Assembly (NCBI GenBank): GCA_964564735.1
Contig: CAZMCH010000061.1
Span: forward strand, 1 to 25,920
Length of the DNA: 25,920 bases
Direction: 5' to 3'
Origin: CAZMCH01 sp964564735
GTDB lineage: Bacteria > Poribacteria > DTPJ01
Shown here: piece after piece, positions 7,926 through 14,414 of the stretch
How positions within the stretch are numbered: the stretch's first letter is position 1
How the letters are laid out: every line of letters starts with the position of its first letter
Position numbers and translations under genes: made by a program
The notes under the pieces: generated by a model
Databases searched by the model: none
What the model saw: the letters and a program-made list of their open reading frames with translations, nothing else
Told to the model about the DNA's origin: nothing

Positions 7926-9320
7926 TTATTCTATGATTAGATGAATTTGATTATGCGTATCTTTTTTTATATGAATTTCTAATTTTGTTGTCTTGCCATC
8001 GGAATCCTGAACAACCACATCATATTTACCATGAAAGCCCCTGAATTTATATATGCCATTCTTGTCTGTCTTTCCCTCAACATTGGTTCGCCATTGTTTG
8101 TGGATAAGGTCTTTCAGGGCATTATAGACAGGCTTCGGGCTTAAATCCTCTCGTAACATGCCACCTTTAGGTTGCCATGAGCTATAATCCGTTACATCCC
8201 ACCAGCCGATACTCTCAACTTCAGGAATGCTGAAACACATTTTATAAAACTTAACCGAGTAATCCGCCTGTTCTTCTTCAGTCCATTTGCCCTGTTTCCA
8301 TGAGTTGTCTATTGGCAATTCGTCAGAGCAGGGAGTAAATTCTGTTATATGTATCGGCTTGTTAAAGTGCTTATATTTTCCCAGCATTTCAATAAAGGTG
8401 TCAAGCCTGAATCTGTCAGTTCTGTTGATATGCGCTTGTATGCCGATAACGTCATAAGGAATGTTATTTTTCTCAAAATCGGTGAGTATTTGCAGAAAAT
8501 GATCCATCTTGTCGTTTGGCGTTATAGCATGTGCTTCGTTGATAGCCATAAGAGCATTAGAATCGGATTCCTTCGCCCAAACAAACGGCAATGATGTATA
8601 TTCAGACATGCTCATTCCCGCAAGCGTGGAATTTGCCCAAGCCGCTTCATTTACGACATCCCACATATCAATCTTGCCTTTGAAACGAGAAACAATATCT
8701 CTGACGTGCTTTTCAAGGGATTTTCTCTGTTCTTCTGGTGGCAACTCTCTGAACCATTGTGGAACATTGTCACCATGAACCCAAACAAGCGTATGTCCTT
8801 TGACTTTTATATCTTGCGACTTGCACCATTCAAGAATACGATCTGCAGAAGAATAATCAGGTTTTCCTGCTTCTGGTTCAACTGATCGCCAATAAAGCGG
8901 AACTGTTGCGCAGTTGAATAAATCCGCAAATTTTTTTTTGAATTCATCCTCTTGTTCTTGTGTTGTAAATCGTGGCTTGTATTCGTAATGCTCTATCGGT
9001 ATTGTTCCACCAAGTTCGCCTGTTATTATTGTAACGTTTGCAGAGAAAAGGAAATCACTGCTAGTTTGATTTATCTTAATAATCACATCCTTTGCGGGAT
9101 TACCGTCTTTGTCAACGACCTCAATTACTGCATCGCTTTTGCGATATTTTTCAATATTTGCGTCTGCTTCTGCAAGGATTTTTTCTTCAATCATTTCGCC
9201 ATCGTCAGCTACGATAGTTGATGGTTCTATTAGACAACCGATTACTAATAAGAGGAGAATAACCCACCCCTTAATCCCCTCCCAAGAGTGAAAACCATTG
9301 AGCATTATTTTACTTTTCAT
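7926..9320 (-). CDS. GH10 endo-1,4-beta-xylanase-like lipoprotein
   Basis: A 464-residue secreted glycoside hydrolase of family 10. The barrel shows GHTLVW, the acid/base Glu in WDVVNEA (E225), IGIQAHI, the nucleophile Glu in HITEF (E327) and GWWDVTD, so both catalytic acids are present. An N-terminal domain (about 60-95, DAVIEVVDKDGNP) has the beta-sandwich look common to GH10 proteins of uncultivated phyla; a small carboxypeptidase-regulatory-like beta domain may close the protein. The hydrophobic N-terminus ends in LVIGC, a lipobox with Cys29, suggesting a lipid anchor. The start at 9320 is chosen because GGAG lies nine bases upstream and the ATG overlaps the preceding stop as ATGA. Likely substrate: xylan or a related beta-glycan. 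Confidence 0.85.
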   Translation of the reverse strand: MKSKIMLNGFHSWEGIKGWVILLLLVIGCLIEPSTIVADDGEMIEEKILAEADANIEKYRKSDAVIEVVDKDGNPAKDVIIKINQTSSDFLFSANVTIITGELGGTIPIEHYEYKPRFTTQEQEDEFKKKFADLFNCATVPLYWRSVEPEAGKPDYSSADRILEWCKSQDIKVKGHTLVWVHGDNVPQWFRELPPEEQRKSLEKHVRDIVSRFKGKIDMWDVVNEAAWANSTLAGMSMSEYTSLPFVWAKESDSNALMAINEAHAITPNDKMDHFLQILTDFEKNNIPYDVIGIQAHINRTDRFRLDTFIEMLGKYKHFNKPIHITEFTPCSDELPIDNSWKQGKWTEEEQADYSVKFYKMCFSIPEVESIGWWDVTDYSSWQPKGGMLREDLSPKPVYNALKDLIHKQWRTNVEGKTDKNGIYKFRGFHGKYDVVVQDSDGKTTKLEIHIKKDTHNQIHLIIE

Positions 9321-10426
9321 GCCAGAGAACTCCATTCGTTGAGCATTTCGCTTATTCTAACGAGGCGCTCAAACTTTGTTTCAGGCATTACGTTATCAGC
9401 AACACCAAATATAAACCTGTCATCAAGGGTAACTGTCCTCAATAGATTTTCCATAAATGCTTCAAATTTATCTTCGCTATAACCTTCACATAAGATAACA
9501 GAAGGGATACCACCCCAAATTATAACCTCATTTTTCCATGCCTTCATTGCTTGCTCAAGCGTGCATTTAACCATCGGCGCAGTTGTAAAAACTTCTGCCA
9601 TATCAAAACCCGATTCTTTAATTAAGTCAAGTAATAGGCTGGAATCTGCGTCTGCATGACAAGCAAGTAATTTGCCTTTTGAGTGTAAAATACGGGCAAA
9701 ATCCTGAAAATAAGGCAAAAAATATTCCTCAAATATCGGCGGCGGCGTTATCATAGAGTCAAAATGCTCTCCATGAAGGACCATCTTTGCAGGCGATTCA
9801 GCAACTACCTTCCACATCTCTTTGATTTTATCATTCATAACTGATAGAAGTTGCTCTATTCTTTGTGGATGATCAATTAATTCAAAGAAGAATTTTTCAT
9901 AGCCGATATATTCTCTCATTATATTATGAATAGGGCAATCACCTGTATTAACAAGCGGAAGTCCGTCATCACCTATATATTTATCATAAGCCTCATAATC
10001 TTCGTAAGCTGGAATATATGTTGTATTTTCAATCATATAAGCCACTACATTATAATCATCAGGTTGTTTGATCATGTTTTCGCTTTGGTAGGCTGACATA
10101 CCTGCTTTTTGAAGTTTATCGACGATTATGTTTTTTGTTGATACTTTACCGACTGGTGTGATATATTCTGTGAAAATCTCATCACCATGTCTTTTTACAT
10201 TTATATCGACGTTCCCTATTTTCTTGGTAAAGACCTGCCCATCTCTTGCAGGTGTTCCCATGTTTAAATCCCTTTCTATGTCTCTTATATCCCAATTTTT
10301 ATATTTTTCGGGCAAAGTTCCATTATTTTTATTAGCATAATACCATAGATGCAATCTTGGGACCCAGGGAAGCCTATCAGGATTTTTATCTGCAATTATT
10401 GCCTGTATTCTTTCTCTATTTGTCAT
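9317..10426 (-). CDS. Uroporphyrinogen decarboxylase-family (UroD/MtaA-like) protein
   Basis: A 369-residue UroD-superfamily barrel, distinct in sequence from the one at 3968-5089. Recognisable points are the TNRERIQAIIADKNPDRLPW opening, KMVLHGEHFDSMITPP (about 215-230), and the late CHADADSSLLLDLIKESGFD segment (about 258-277), where methyltransferase members place zinc ligands. FGVADNVMPETKFERL is the usual C-terminal block. It heads the packed run and overlaps the GH10 gene by ATGA, implying translational coupling. A cobalamin- or thiol-linked methyl or decarboxylation reaction is possible; the substrate is unknown. ATG 10426 follows TGAGGAAACC. Confidence 0.78.
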   Translation of the reverse strand: MTNRERIQAIIADKNPDRLPWVPRLHLWYYANKNNGTLPEKYKNWDIRDIERDLNMGTPARDGQVFTKKIGNVDINVKRHGDEIFTEYITPVGKVSTKNIIVDKLQKAGMSAYQSENMIKQPDDYNVVAYMIENTTYIPAYEDYEAYDKYIGDDGLPLVNTGDCPIHNIMREYIGYEKFFFELIDHPQRIEQLLSVMNDKIKEMWKVVAESPAKMVLHGEHFDSMITPPPIFEEYFLPYFQDFARILHSKGKLLACHADADSSLLLDLIKESGFDMAEVFTTAPMVKCTLEQAMKAWKNEVIIWGGIPSVILCEGYSEDKFEAFMENLLRTVTLDDRFIFGVADNVMPETKFERLVRISEMLNEWSSLA

Positions 10427-10465
10427 AATGGTTTCCTCATCATAGATATTAAGGTATTCTAATGA

Positions 10466-10494
10466 ATATTAACGAAATAGGGATAATAAGTCAA
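10466..10494 (-). promoter_or_regulatory. Sigma70-type promoter for the uroD-like/GH10/moeA/hlyD run
   Basis: Reading on the minus strand, TTGACT (10489-10494) and TAATAT (10466-10471) are separated by exactly 17 bases and lie about 40 bases upstream of the ATG at 10426. The -35 matches consensus at five of six positions, the -10 at four of six. Confidence 0.5.
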
Positions 10495-10564
10495 GCAAAA
10501 ACATCTGATCTTTGTAATTCGGAAAGGGTGTTAAACTCATGTTTATACCAATACATGACTCTAG

Positions 10565-10860
10565 AGAAAAGAGGAGGAAATTTTAACAAAGATAATACTA
10601 TCTGCTAGTATTGAGGGTTATTTCGCTGATATATATGCTTTGAGCCAAGCACCTTATACTTTACACGCACTAAAGCTTTTAGCTGAACTCGGACTGAATA
10701 CAAAAGCGTCATCAGAAGAAGAAGTCATACCAAGTTTAGAATAAAACCAAATGCACCTTTTAACAGAGACGTAATGCGTATCAGTAAAATCAGTCAAGAG
10801 GAACTTATACAAGAGTATAACAAAAATGTAAGCAAAGCTTACCTTCATCAAAGTAGTTAG
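10565..10860 (+). pseudogene. Possible frameshifted gene remnant in the 10427-10942 gap
   Basis: This gap of more than 500 bases has no intact gene. On the plus strand one frame is open from 10565 to the stop at 10742-10744 and reads protein-like (SIEGYFADIYALSQAP, LHALKLLAELGL). A second, shifted frame continues to the stop at 10858-10860 (APFNRDVMRISKISQEEL, IQEYNKNVSKAYLHQ). The composition of both looks coding, and together they resemble one protein of about 95 residues broken by a one-base shift around 10690-10740. A GAGGAGG ribosome-site-like sequence lies at 10571-10577, but no ATG follows it in frame. I do not recognise the family. Confidence 0.3.
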
Positions 10861-10885
10861 GGGTTAAAATTGTCTAGTTGATAAA

Positions 10886-10913
10886 TATGGGACTATATGT
10901 CCATAGTCCCATA
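10886..10913 (-). terminator. Strong hairpin downstream of the amidohydrolase gene
   Basis: A perfect 11-base inverted repeat, TATGGGACTAT (10886-10896) and ATAGTCCCATA (10903-10913), encloses a six-base loop. It lies 30 bases past the stop of the minus-strand amidohydrolase gene. The minus-strand sequence after it is ATTTATC, so the U-tract is poor. Because the stem is symmetric it could also end plus-strand transcripts from the remnant region. Confidence 0.5.
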
Positions 10914-10942
10914 AGCCTATACATCAAAATAAATATAAAATT

Positions 10943-12163
10943 TTATTTCTGGAGCGATGGAATAACCCAATAAGGTGCAGGAGCCTCAGTCCATTCGGGC
11001 ATACTCATACCTGTTGGATCATAAACAATGTCGCCAGCCCTTAAAGTCATAATACACTCAAATTTCTTCGTTCCTGTCAGCTTTGCTCTTCCACAGTCAG
11101 CAAACCCAAATTTTCCCTCATGATATTTAAGTATTGCAATATCAGCTTCAGAACCAACGCTAAGTGTTCCCAATTCGGGATGACCGATTTCTTTTGCAGG
11201 TGTAACAGTTGATCGATAAATAACTTCCTTCAAAGGCATACCTATACTCATCATTTTTGACATTGTGTTTAACATGCTAACAACAGGACCATTAATGTTC
11301 CCTGTATGCAAATCAGTGCTAATGGAATCTGGGTAAAAACCGTCTTTCCATGCTGGAACGGCATTCCTGAACCAAAAACTTCCGGCGCCATGTCCTAAAT
11401 CAAATATAACTCCACGTTCACGAGCCTGATACATATAATCATAAACTTTGCCCTTATCGTCAACTATCGGGAATTGCTGTGCAAATACGTGAGTATGTAT
11501 ATCATTTGGTCTGAGTTTTTTCAGGATAAGATCGGGATATGGTCTTTCGGGTAGGCGAGGCCAAAAATCAACCATGACAGGTTTTCCACAAATTTCACCT
11601 GCTTTTACAGCAGACTCAACGGATGCCCATGGTGGATGTTCTGGGTCCCAGGGATTGCTTGTCCAGTAATGTGCAGCCTTTATGCCTACAATTATATCAG
11701 TATATTTTTCTGCAACAGAGGCAGTAATTTCTGGGTGCATCTCTCTTGGGTTCTGTTCAGTATCCGCAAGAACCATTCCCCCACTGGCAACGTTTATAAA
11801 GGCAAAAATTCTAACTCTTGATCGATCTATACATTTTTCTTTGAAATCAATGAAATTTTTCCATCCTGCGCTACCTGCATCTGCTGTGGTTGTTACCCCT
11901 ACGGAAAGCAAGTGCATGTCAGCATTAATGCTAGATAACCATCCTGTATATACGTGTGTATGTATATCAATTATACCTGGAGTAACGTAATGGTCTGATA
12001 CATCTACAACTTTACTCGCTTCGCTCTCTGGAATATTCACCGAAACCTTTGATATTTTTCTATCTTTTATTCCAATATCCATTTTTGAATCTATATTGTT
12101 TACGGGATCAACAACATGCCCATCCTTCAACAATAAATCATAATTCTTTGTTTCTGTTGACAT
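10943..12163 (-). CDS. Amidohydrolase/deacetylase-family metallohydrolase
   Basis: A 406-residue amidohydrolase-superfamily TIM barrel of the dihydroorotase/deacetylase type. Ligand positions visible: HxH in IDIHTH (H68, H70), the likely carboxylated Lys in GIKAAHYW (K162), THVFAQ (H225), DLGHGAGS (H258) and the catalytic Asp in STDLHTG (D284). Where classical members have His in the MVH strand, this protein has MVDFWP (D199); I recall Asp there in a subgroup of uncharacterised relatives, so it may be a family trait. The C-terminal beta-sandwich closes with LTLRAGDIVYDPTG. ATG 12163 follows AGGAGAGG. It appears monocistronic, with its own promoter and a hairpin after the stop. Substrate unknown, probably an N-acyl compound. 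Confidence 0.82.
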   Translation of the reverse strand: MSTETKNYDLLLKDGHVVDPVNNIDSKMDIGIKDRKISKVSVNIPESEASKVVDVSDHYVTPGIIDIHTHVYTGWLSSINADMHLLSVGVTTTADAGSAGWKNFIDFKEKCIDRSRVRIFAFINVASGGMVLADTEQNPREMHPEITASVAEKYTDIIVGIKAAHYWTSNPWDPEHPPWASVESAVKAGEICGKPVMVDFWPRLPERPYPDLILKKLRPNDIHTHVFAQQFPIVDDKGKVYDYMYQARERGVIFDLGHGAGSFWFRNAVPAWKDGFYPDSISTDLHTGNINGPVVSMLNTMSKMMSIGMPLKEVIYRSTVTPAKEIGHPELGTLSVGSEADIAILKYHEGKFGFADCGRAKLTGTKKFECIMTLRAGDIVYDPTGMSMPEWTEAPAPYWVIPSLQK

Positions 12164-12227
12164 AGTAAAATCCTCTCCTGAAATATAAATCTAATTACCT
12201 ATCAAATGCGATTCCAAAAACATTGGT

Positions 12228-12256
12228 ATTATACAACCCAAAATATTCTTTTTCTA
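12228..12256 (-). promoter_or_regulatory. Sigma70-type promoter for the amidohydrolase gene
   Basis: On the minus strand a perfect TATAAT (12228-12233) lies 17 bases downstream of TAGAAA (12251-12256, four of six matches to consensus). The ATG at 12163 is about 65 bases further on. Confidence 0.5.
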
Positions 12257-12367
12257 CTATGAATTTTTCATTTAGAAAAAATAGAGCGCTGATTAAAAAA
12301 TTGACATAATAATTACAACAGAATACGAGATTCAGGATTTGATCATTCAACGTTGCAAAAAAATTAA

Positions 12368-12645
12368 TATCTTATTTTAAGACAATTTTATACTATACCA
12401 ATAAAAAAGGCAAGGATTTGGTTTGGAGACCGTATTAATTTGGTAGGCAACAAAAAAGCCATCTGTTACAATATACTCCATATTAACATAAGGAGTGACG
12501 ACTATCTTGCCATAAGGCGTGTGAATTCTTTGAAACTAAAATAGGCTTCACAATGGCTTTATTTAATATATTGGTTCAATGGTATGGCTTTCAAAAGGAT
12601 GAAAAAAATTTTGTCTATCTATCAATTGCTGAATTCAGTCTATAA
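12368..12645 (+). pseudogene. Frameshifted remnant, possibly the C-terminal part of a transposase-like gene
   Basis: The 12164-12800 gap holds promoters at both ends and this decayed coding stretch. One plus-strand frame is open from 12368 to 12541 (RIWFGDRINLVGNKKAICY, HINIRSDDYLA) and the shifted frame from 12499 to the stop at 12643-12645 (CHKACEFFETKIGFTMALFN, ILVQWYGFQKDEK, SIAEFSL). The two join naturally around DDYLA / HKACEFF, so one base appears lost near 12500-12520. The closing FTMALFNILVQWYG block reminds me of transposase C-termini, but I cannot name an IS family. No intact start is visible. Confidence 0.4.
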
Positions 12646-12697
12646 ACTAGCACCAAATGTTTAATACAGTTTCACTTTAGAGTTTTAGAATTGGTGG

Positions 12698-12726
12698 TTG
12701 ACTTTGACATATTCCTATGGTATAAT
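12698..12726 (+). promoter_or_regulatory. Strong extended -10 promoter of the infC operon
   Basis: TTGACT (12698-12703) and a perfect TATAAT (12721-12726) are separated by 17 bases, and TGG immediately before TATAAT gives the extended -10 TGn element. Transcription would begin near 12733, leaving a leader of about 70 bases before infC. This is the best promoter match in the window. Confidence 0.75.
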
Positions 12727-12786
12727 TAGGTTAAAATGTCATACATATATTTTATTATTTATGTTATTATGCTCTTGATTAAACTT

Positions 12787-12803
12787 GGAGGTGGTATTCA
12801 ATA
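12787..12803 (+). promoter_or_regulatory. Ribosome site and AUA start codon of infC
   Basis: GGAGGTG (12787-12793) matches the anti-Shine-Dalgarno sequence over seven bases and lies at normal spacing from ATA at 12801. An in-frame TAA at 12780-12782 closes the frame upstream, and no ATG, GTG or TTG occurs in frame before 12876. The homology to IF3 begins directly after the ATA. Confidence 0.7.
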
Positions 12804-13301
12804 GTTAGGATAAATCAACAGATAAAAGCGCGTGAGATACTATTAATTGATGAAGATGGGACCAAACTAGGGGTTATGCCTATATCGGCAGCAATATCTC
12901 ATGCAGAGTCTAAAGGGCTTGATCTCGTAGAAGTTGCCCCTAATGCGAATCCTAATGTCTGTAAAGTTATGGACTATGGTAAATATAGGTATGAGCAAAG
13001 TAAACGAGAAAAATTAGCCAAAAAACGCCAAAAACAAGTTAAAATTAAGGAATTAAGAATAAGACCAAAAATTGCTGAGCATGATTTTCAGTTCATCAAA
13101 CGCCATATAGAAAAATTCATTGAAGAAGGTTCAAAGGCAAAAGTAACAGTAGCCTTTTGGGGTAGAGAAATCAGCCATATTGATATTGGACAAGAAAAAC
13201 TTGATCGATTATCAAAAGAACTTGCTGATGTATGTGATGTTGAACAATCTCCCAAATTAGAAGGGCGAAATATGGTAATGATTTTAACTCCAAAATCATA
13301 A
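12801..13301 (+). CDS. infC: Translation initiation factor IF-3, AUA start
   Basis: IF-3 binds the 30S subunit and checks initiator tRNA and start codon. With the ATA start the product is 166 residues, close to the usual 170-180. The N domain opens RINQQIKAREILLIDEDG, followed by GLDLVEVAPNANPNVCKVMD and YGKYRYE; a Lys-rich linker leads to the C domain (KELRIRPKIAEHDF, and a C-terminal EGRNMVMILTP). The next standard start (ATG 12876) would delete 25 conserved residues. One oddity: the usual RFRGRE motif reads AFWGRE (residues 118-123), losing two arginines. The gene heads infC-rpmI-rplT; thrS, often upstream, is absent. Rare start codons in infC are known to mediate IF3 autoregulation in enterobacteria. 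Confidence 0.93.
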   Translation: MVRINQQIKAREILLIDEDGTKLGVMPISAAISHAESKGLDLVEVAPNANPNVCKVMDYGKYRYEQSKREKLAKKRQKQVKIKELRIRPKIAEHDFQFIKRHIEKFIEEGSKAKVTVAFWGREISHIDIGQEKLDRLSKELADVCDVEQSPKLEGRNMVMILTPKS

Positions 13302-13334
13302 TATTGACATTTTTCCTATATATAAATAGCTCAA

Positions 13335-13399
13335 AATAATTGCAATCAATTATTCCTTTTAGAAAATAGATTTTTCTGTCTCTCTTTTTGAAAAATCTA
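13335..13399 (+). other. Two AT-rich stem-loops in the infC-rpmI spacer (possible leader element)
   Basis: The 206-base spacer is long for this operon. It holds AATAATTG / CAATTATT (13335-13342 and 13347-13354, four-base loop) and TAGATTTTTC / GAAAAATCTA (13367-13376 and 13390-13399, 13-base loop), both perfect. L20 represses rpmI-rplT by binding structured leader RNA in E. coli and Bacillus, so a regulatory role is plausible. The stems are nearly all A-U and I cannot match them to a known L20 leader model. Confidence 0.35.
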
Positions 13400-13507
13400 A
13401 AATGGAATGTTGTTATTAAAACAAATACTTTGATCCAAACAAAAAATGTGATTTTGCCTTTTCGATAATCATATATTTTCGAAAGCGCAAGCAGTAATGA
13501 GGATAAT

Positions 13508-13705
13508 ATGCCAAAACTTAAAACGCACAAAGGTGCAAAAAAACGATTTAAAATTACAGGTAGTGGTAAAGTAAGGAAGTATAGCCCTTTTACTGGTCAT
13601 CTTTTTACAAGCAAGACCGCAAAGCGTAAAAGAAATCTTAGAAAGCCTTCTATTGTTGATAAAACAGATGAAAAACGTGTAAAAAGGTTACTGCCTTATT
13701 CATAA
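13508..13705 (+). CDS. rpmI: 50S ribosomal protein L35 (bL35)
   Basis: A 65-residue, highly basic protein with the complete bL35 pattern: MPKLKTHKGAKKRFKITGSG at the N-terminus, HLFTSKTAKRKRNLRKP in the middle and a KRLLPY ending. It is a structural component of the large ribosomal subunit. GAGGATA precedes the ATG. It lies 31 bases before rplT, the standard pairing. Confidence 0.97.
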   Translation: MPKLKTHKGAKKRFKITGSGKVRKYSPFTGHLFTSKTAKRKRNLRKPSIVDKTDEKRVKRLLPYS

Positions 13706-13736
13706 GCCTTTTATTTGTAAGAGGAGAACATTCTGA

Positions 13737-14093
13737 ATGCCAAGAGTTAAGCGCGGTCTTGCCGCGAATAAAAAAAAGAAAAAGCTATTTAAACTATCTT
13801 CTGGTTATATAGGGGGACGACGCAATCTAAATCGTACTGCACAGGAAGCTGTTGATAAAGGATTGAATCACGCATTTTGTGATCGCAGAGCAAGAAAGCG
13901 TGAGTTTAGAGCCTTATGGATCAATAGAATAAATGTCGCAGCACGTATCAACGATATATCATACAGCAAGCTTATTGGTGGACTTAATAAAGCAGGGGTA
14001 AAAGTAAATAGGAAAGTAATGGCGGATTTGGCAATTAATGATCCGACTGCCTTTGCAGAGTTGGTTCATATTGCAAATACAAATACCAATTAG
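13737..14093 (+). CDS. rplT: 50S ribosomal protein L20 (bL20)
   Basis: A 118-residue protein of normal length. It starts MPRVKRGLAANKKKKKLFKL and includes GYIGGRRNLNRTAQEAV, RRARKREFRALWINRINVAA and the globular C-terminal LIGGLNKAGVKVNRKVMADL. L20 is an early 23S assembly protein and in several bacteria also the repressor of its own operon through the leader RNA. The ribosome site is GAGGAG about ten bases before the ATG. Confidence 0.97.
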   Translation: MPRVKRGLAANKKKKKLFKLSSGYIGGRRNLNRTAQEAVDKGLNHAFCDRRARKREFRALWINRINVAARINDISYSKLIGGLNKAGVKVNRKVMADLAINDPTAFAELVHIANTNTN

Positions 14094-14115
14094 TTTTCAT
14101 TGGGGGGCTAACGGT

Positions 14116-14304
14116 ATGGAATCAGGAATTTTCTGGGATGTTTTTGAAAGCACAGGTTCTATTGAGGCTTACCTGACGTATTCTAGGACAGAACAGGTTT
14201 CCTATGATACTAATGTTGTTGGTGGCGTATTAATAATTGATGAAGATCAGGAAACAAAAATCGTAAAAAGGGAAAAATTTGAAATAATTTCTGAATACTC
14301 CTAA
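14116..14304 (+). CDS. YqzL-like small protein
   Basis: A 62-residue protein whose first 28 residues, with WDVFESTGSIEAYLTYSRTE, follow the YqzL pattern (W-x-x-F-x-x-T-G-x-I-x-x-Y-L-x-Y-x). YqzL-type proteins are small and of unknown function, best known from Firmicutes. Here a C-terminal extension (GGVLIIDEDQETKIVKRE) adds about 30 residues to the usual length. The start at 14116 follows a G-rich ribosome site (GGGGGG), 22 bases after rplT. A terminator follows, so it is the last gene of the infC operon. Confidence 0.6.
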   Translation: MESGIFWDVFESTGSIEAYLTYSRTEQVSYDTNVVGGVLIIDEDQETKIVKREKFEIISEYS

Positions 14305-14351
14305 ACGCCATTAATACATATTCCTTCAAATCCTTTTCTGAGTTTTTTAAG

Positions 14352-14397
14352 AAGCTTGTGATTTTTCTGTCAATTCAGATATTTCACAGGCTTTTTT
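14352..14397 (+). terminator. Rho-independent terminator of the infC operon
   Basis: AAGCTTGTGA (14352-14361) pairs with TCACAGGCTT (14384-14393) through ten base pairs including one G-U, and six consecutive T (14392-14397) overlap and follow the stem. The loop is 22 bases. It lies 48 bases after the YqzL-like stop, and its position inside the GTG-initiated extension of the next frame argues against that upstream start. Confidence 0.7.
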
Positions 14398-14414
14398 ATT
14401 ATGTCGAGGGAAAA

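Noticed and set aside
10654..10851. Minus-strand open frame of 65 codons
   Set aside because: The plus strand of the same stretch reads more protein-like in two joined frames, and the minus frame has no ribosome site or recognisable motif.
12704..12726. Second TTGACA (12704-12709) as -35 for the infC promoter
   Set aside because: Its spacing to TATAAT is 11 bases; TTGACT at 12698 gives the correct 17.
12876..12878. ATG as the start of infC
   Set aside because: It would delete 25 residues that are well conserved in IF3, and no ribosome site precedes it.
13304..13326. TTGACA followed by TATAAA as an internal promoter before rpmI
   Set aside because: The two boxes are only 11 bases apart, and nothing like a -10 lies at 16-18 bases.
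14358..14414. GTG start giving the cyclase-like protein 19 extra N-terminal residues
   Set aside because: The extension lies in the terminator hairpin of the infC operon and has no ribosome site; ATG 14415 has GAGGG upstream and matches the protein homology.
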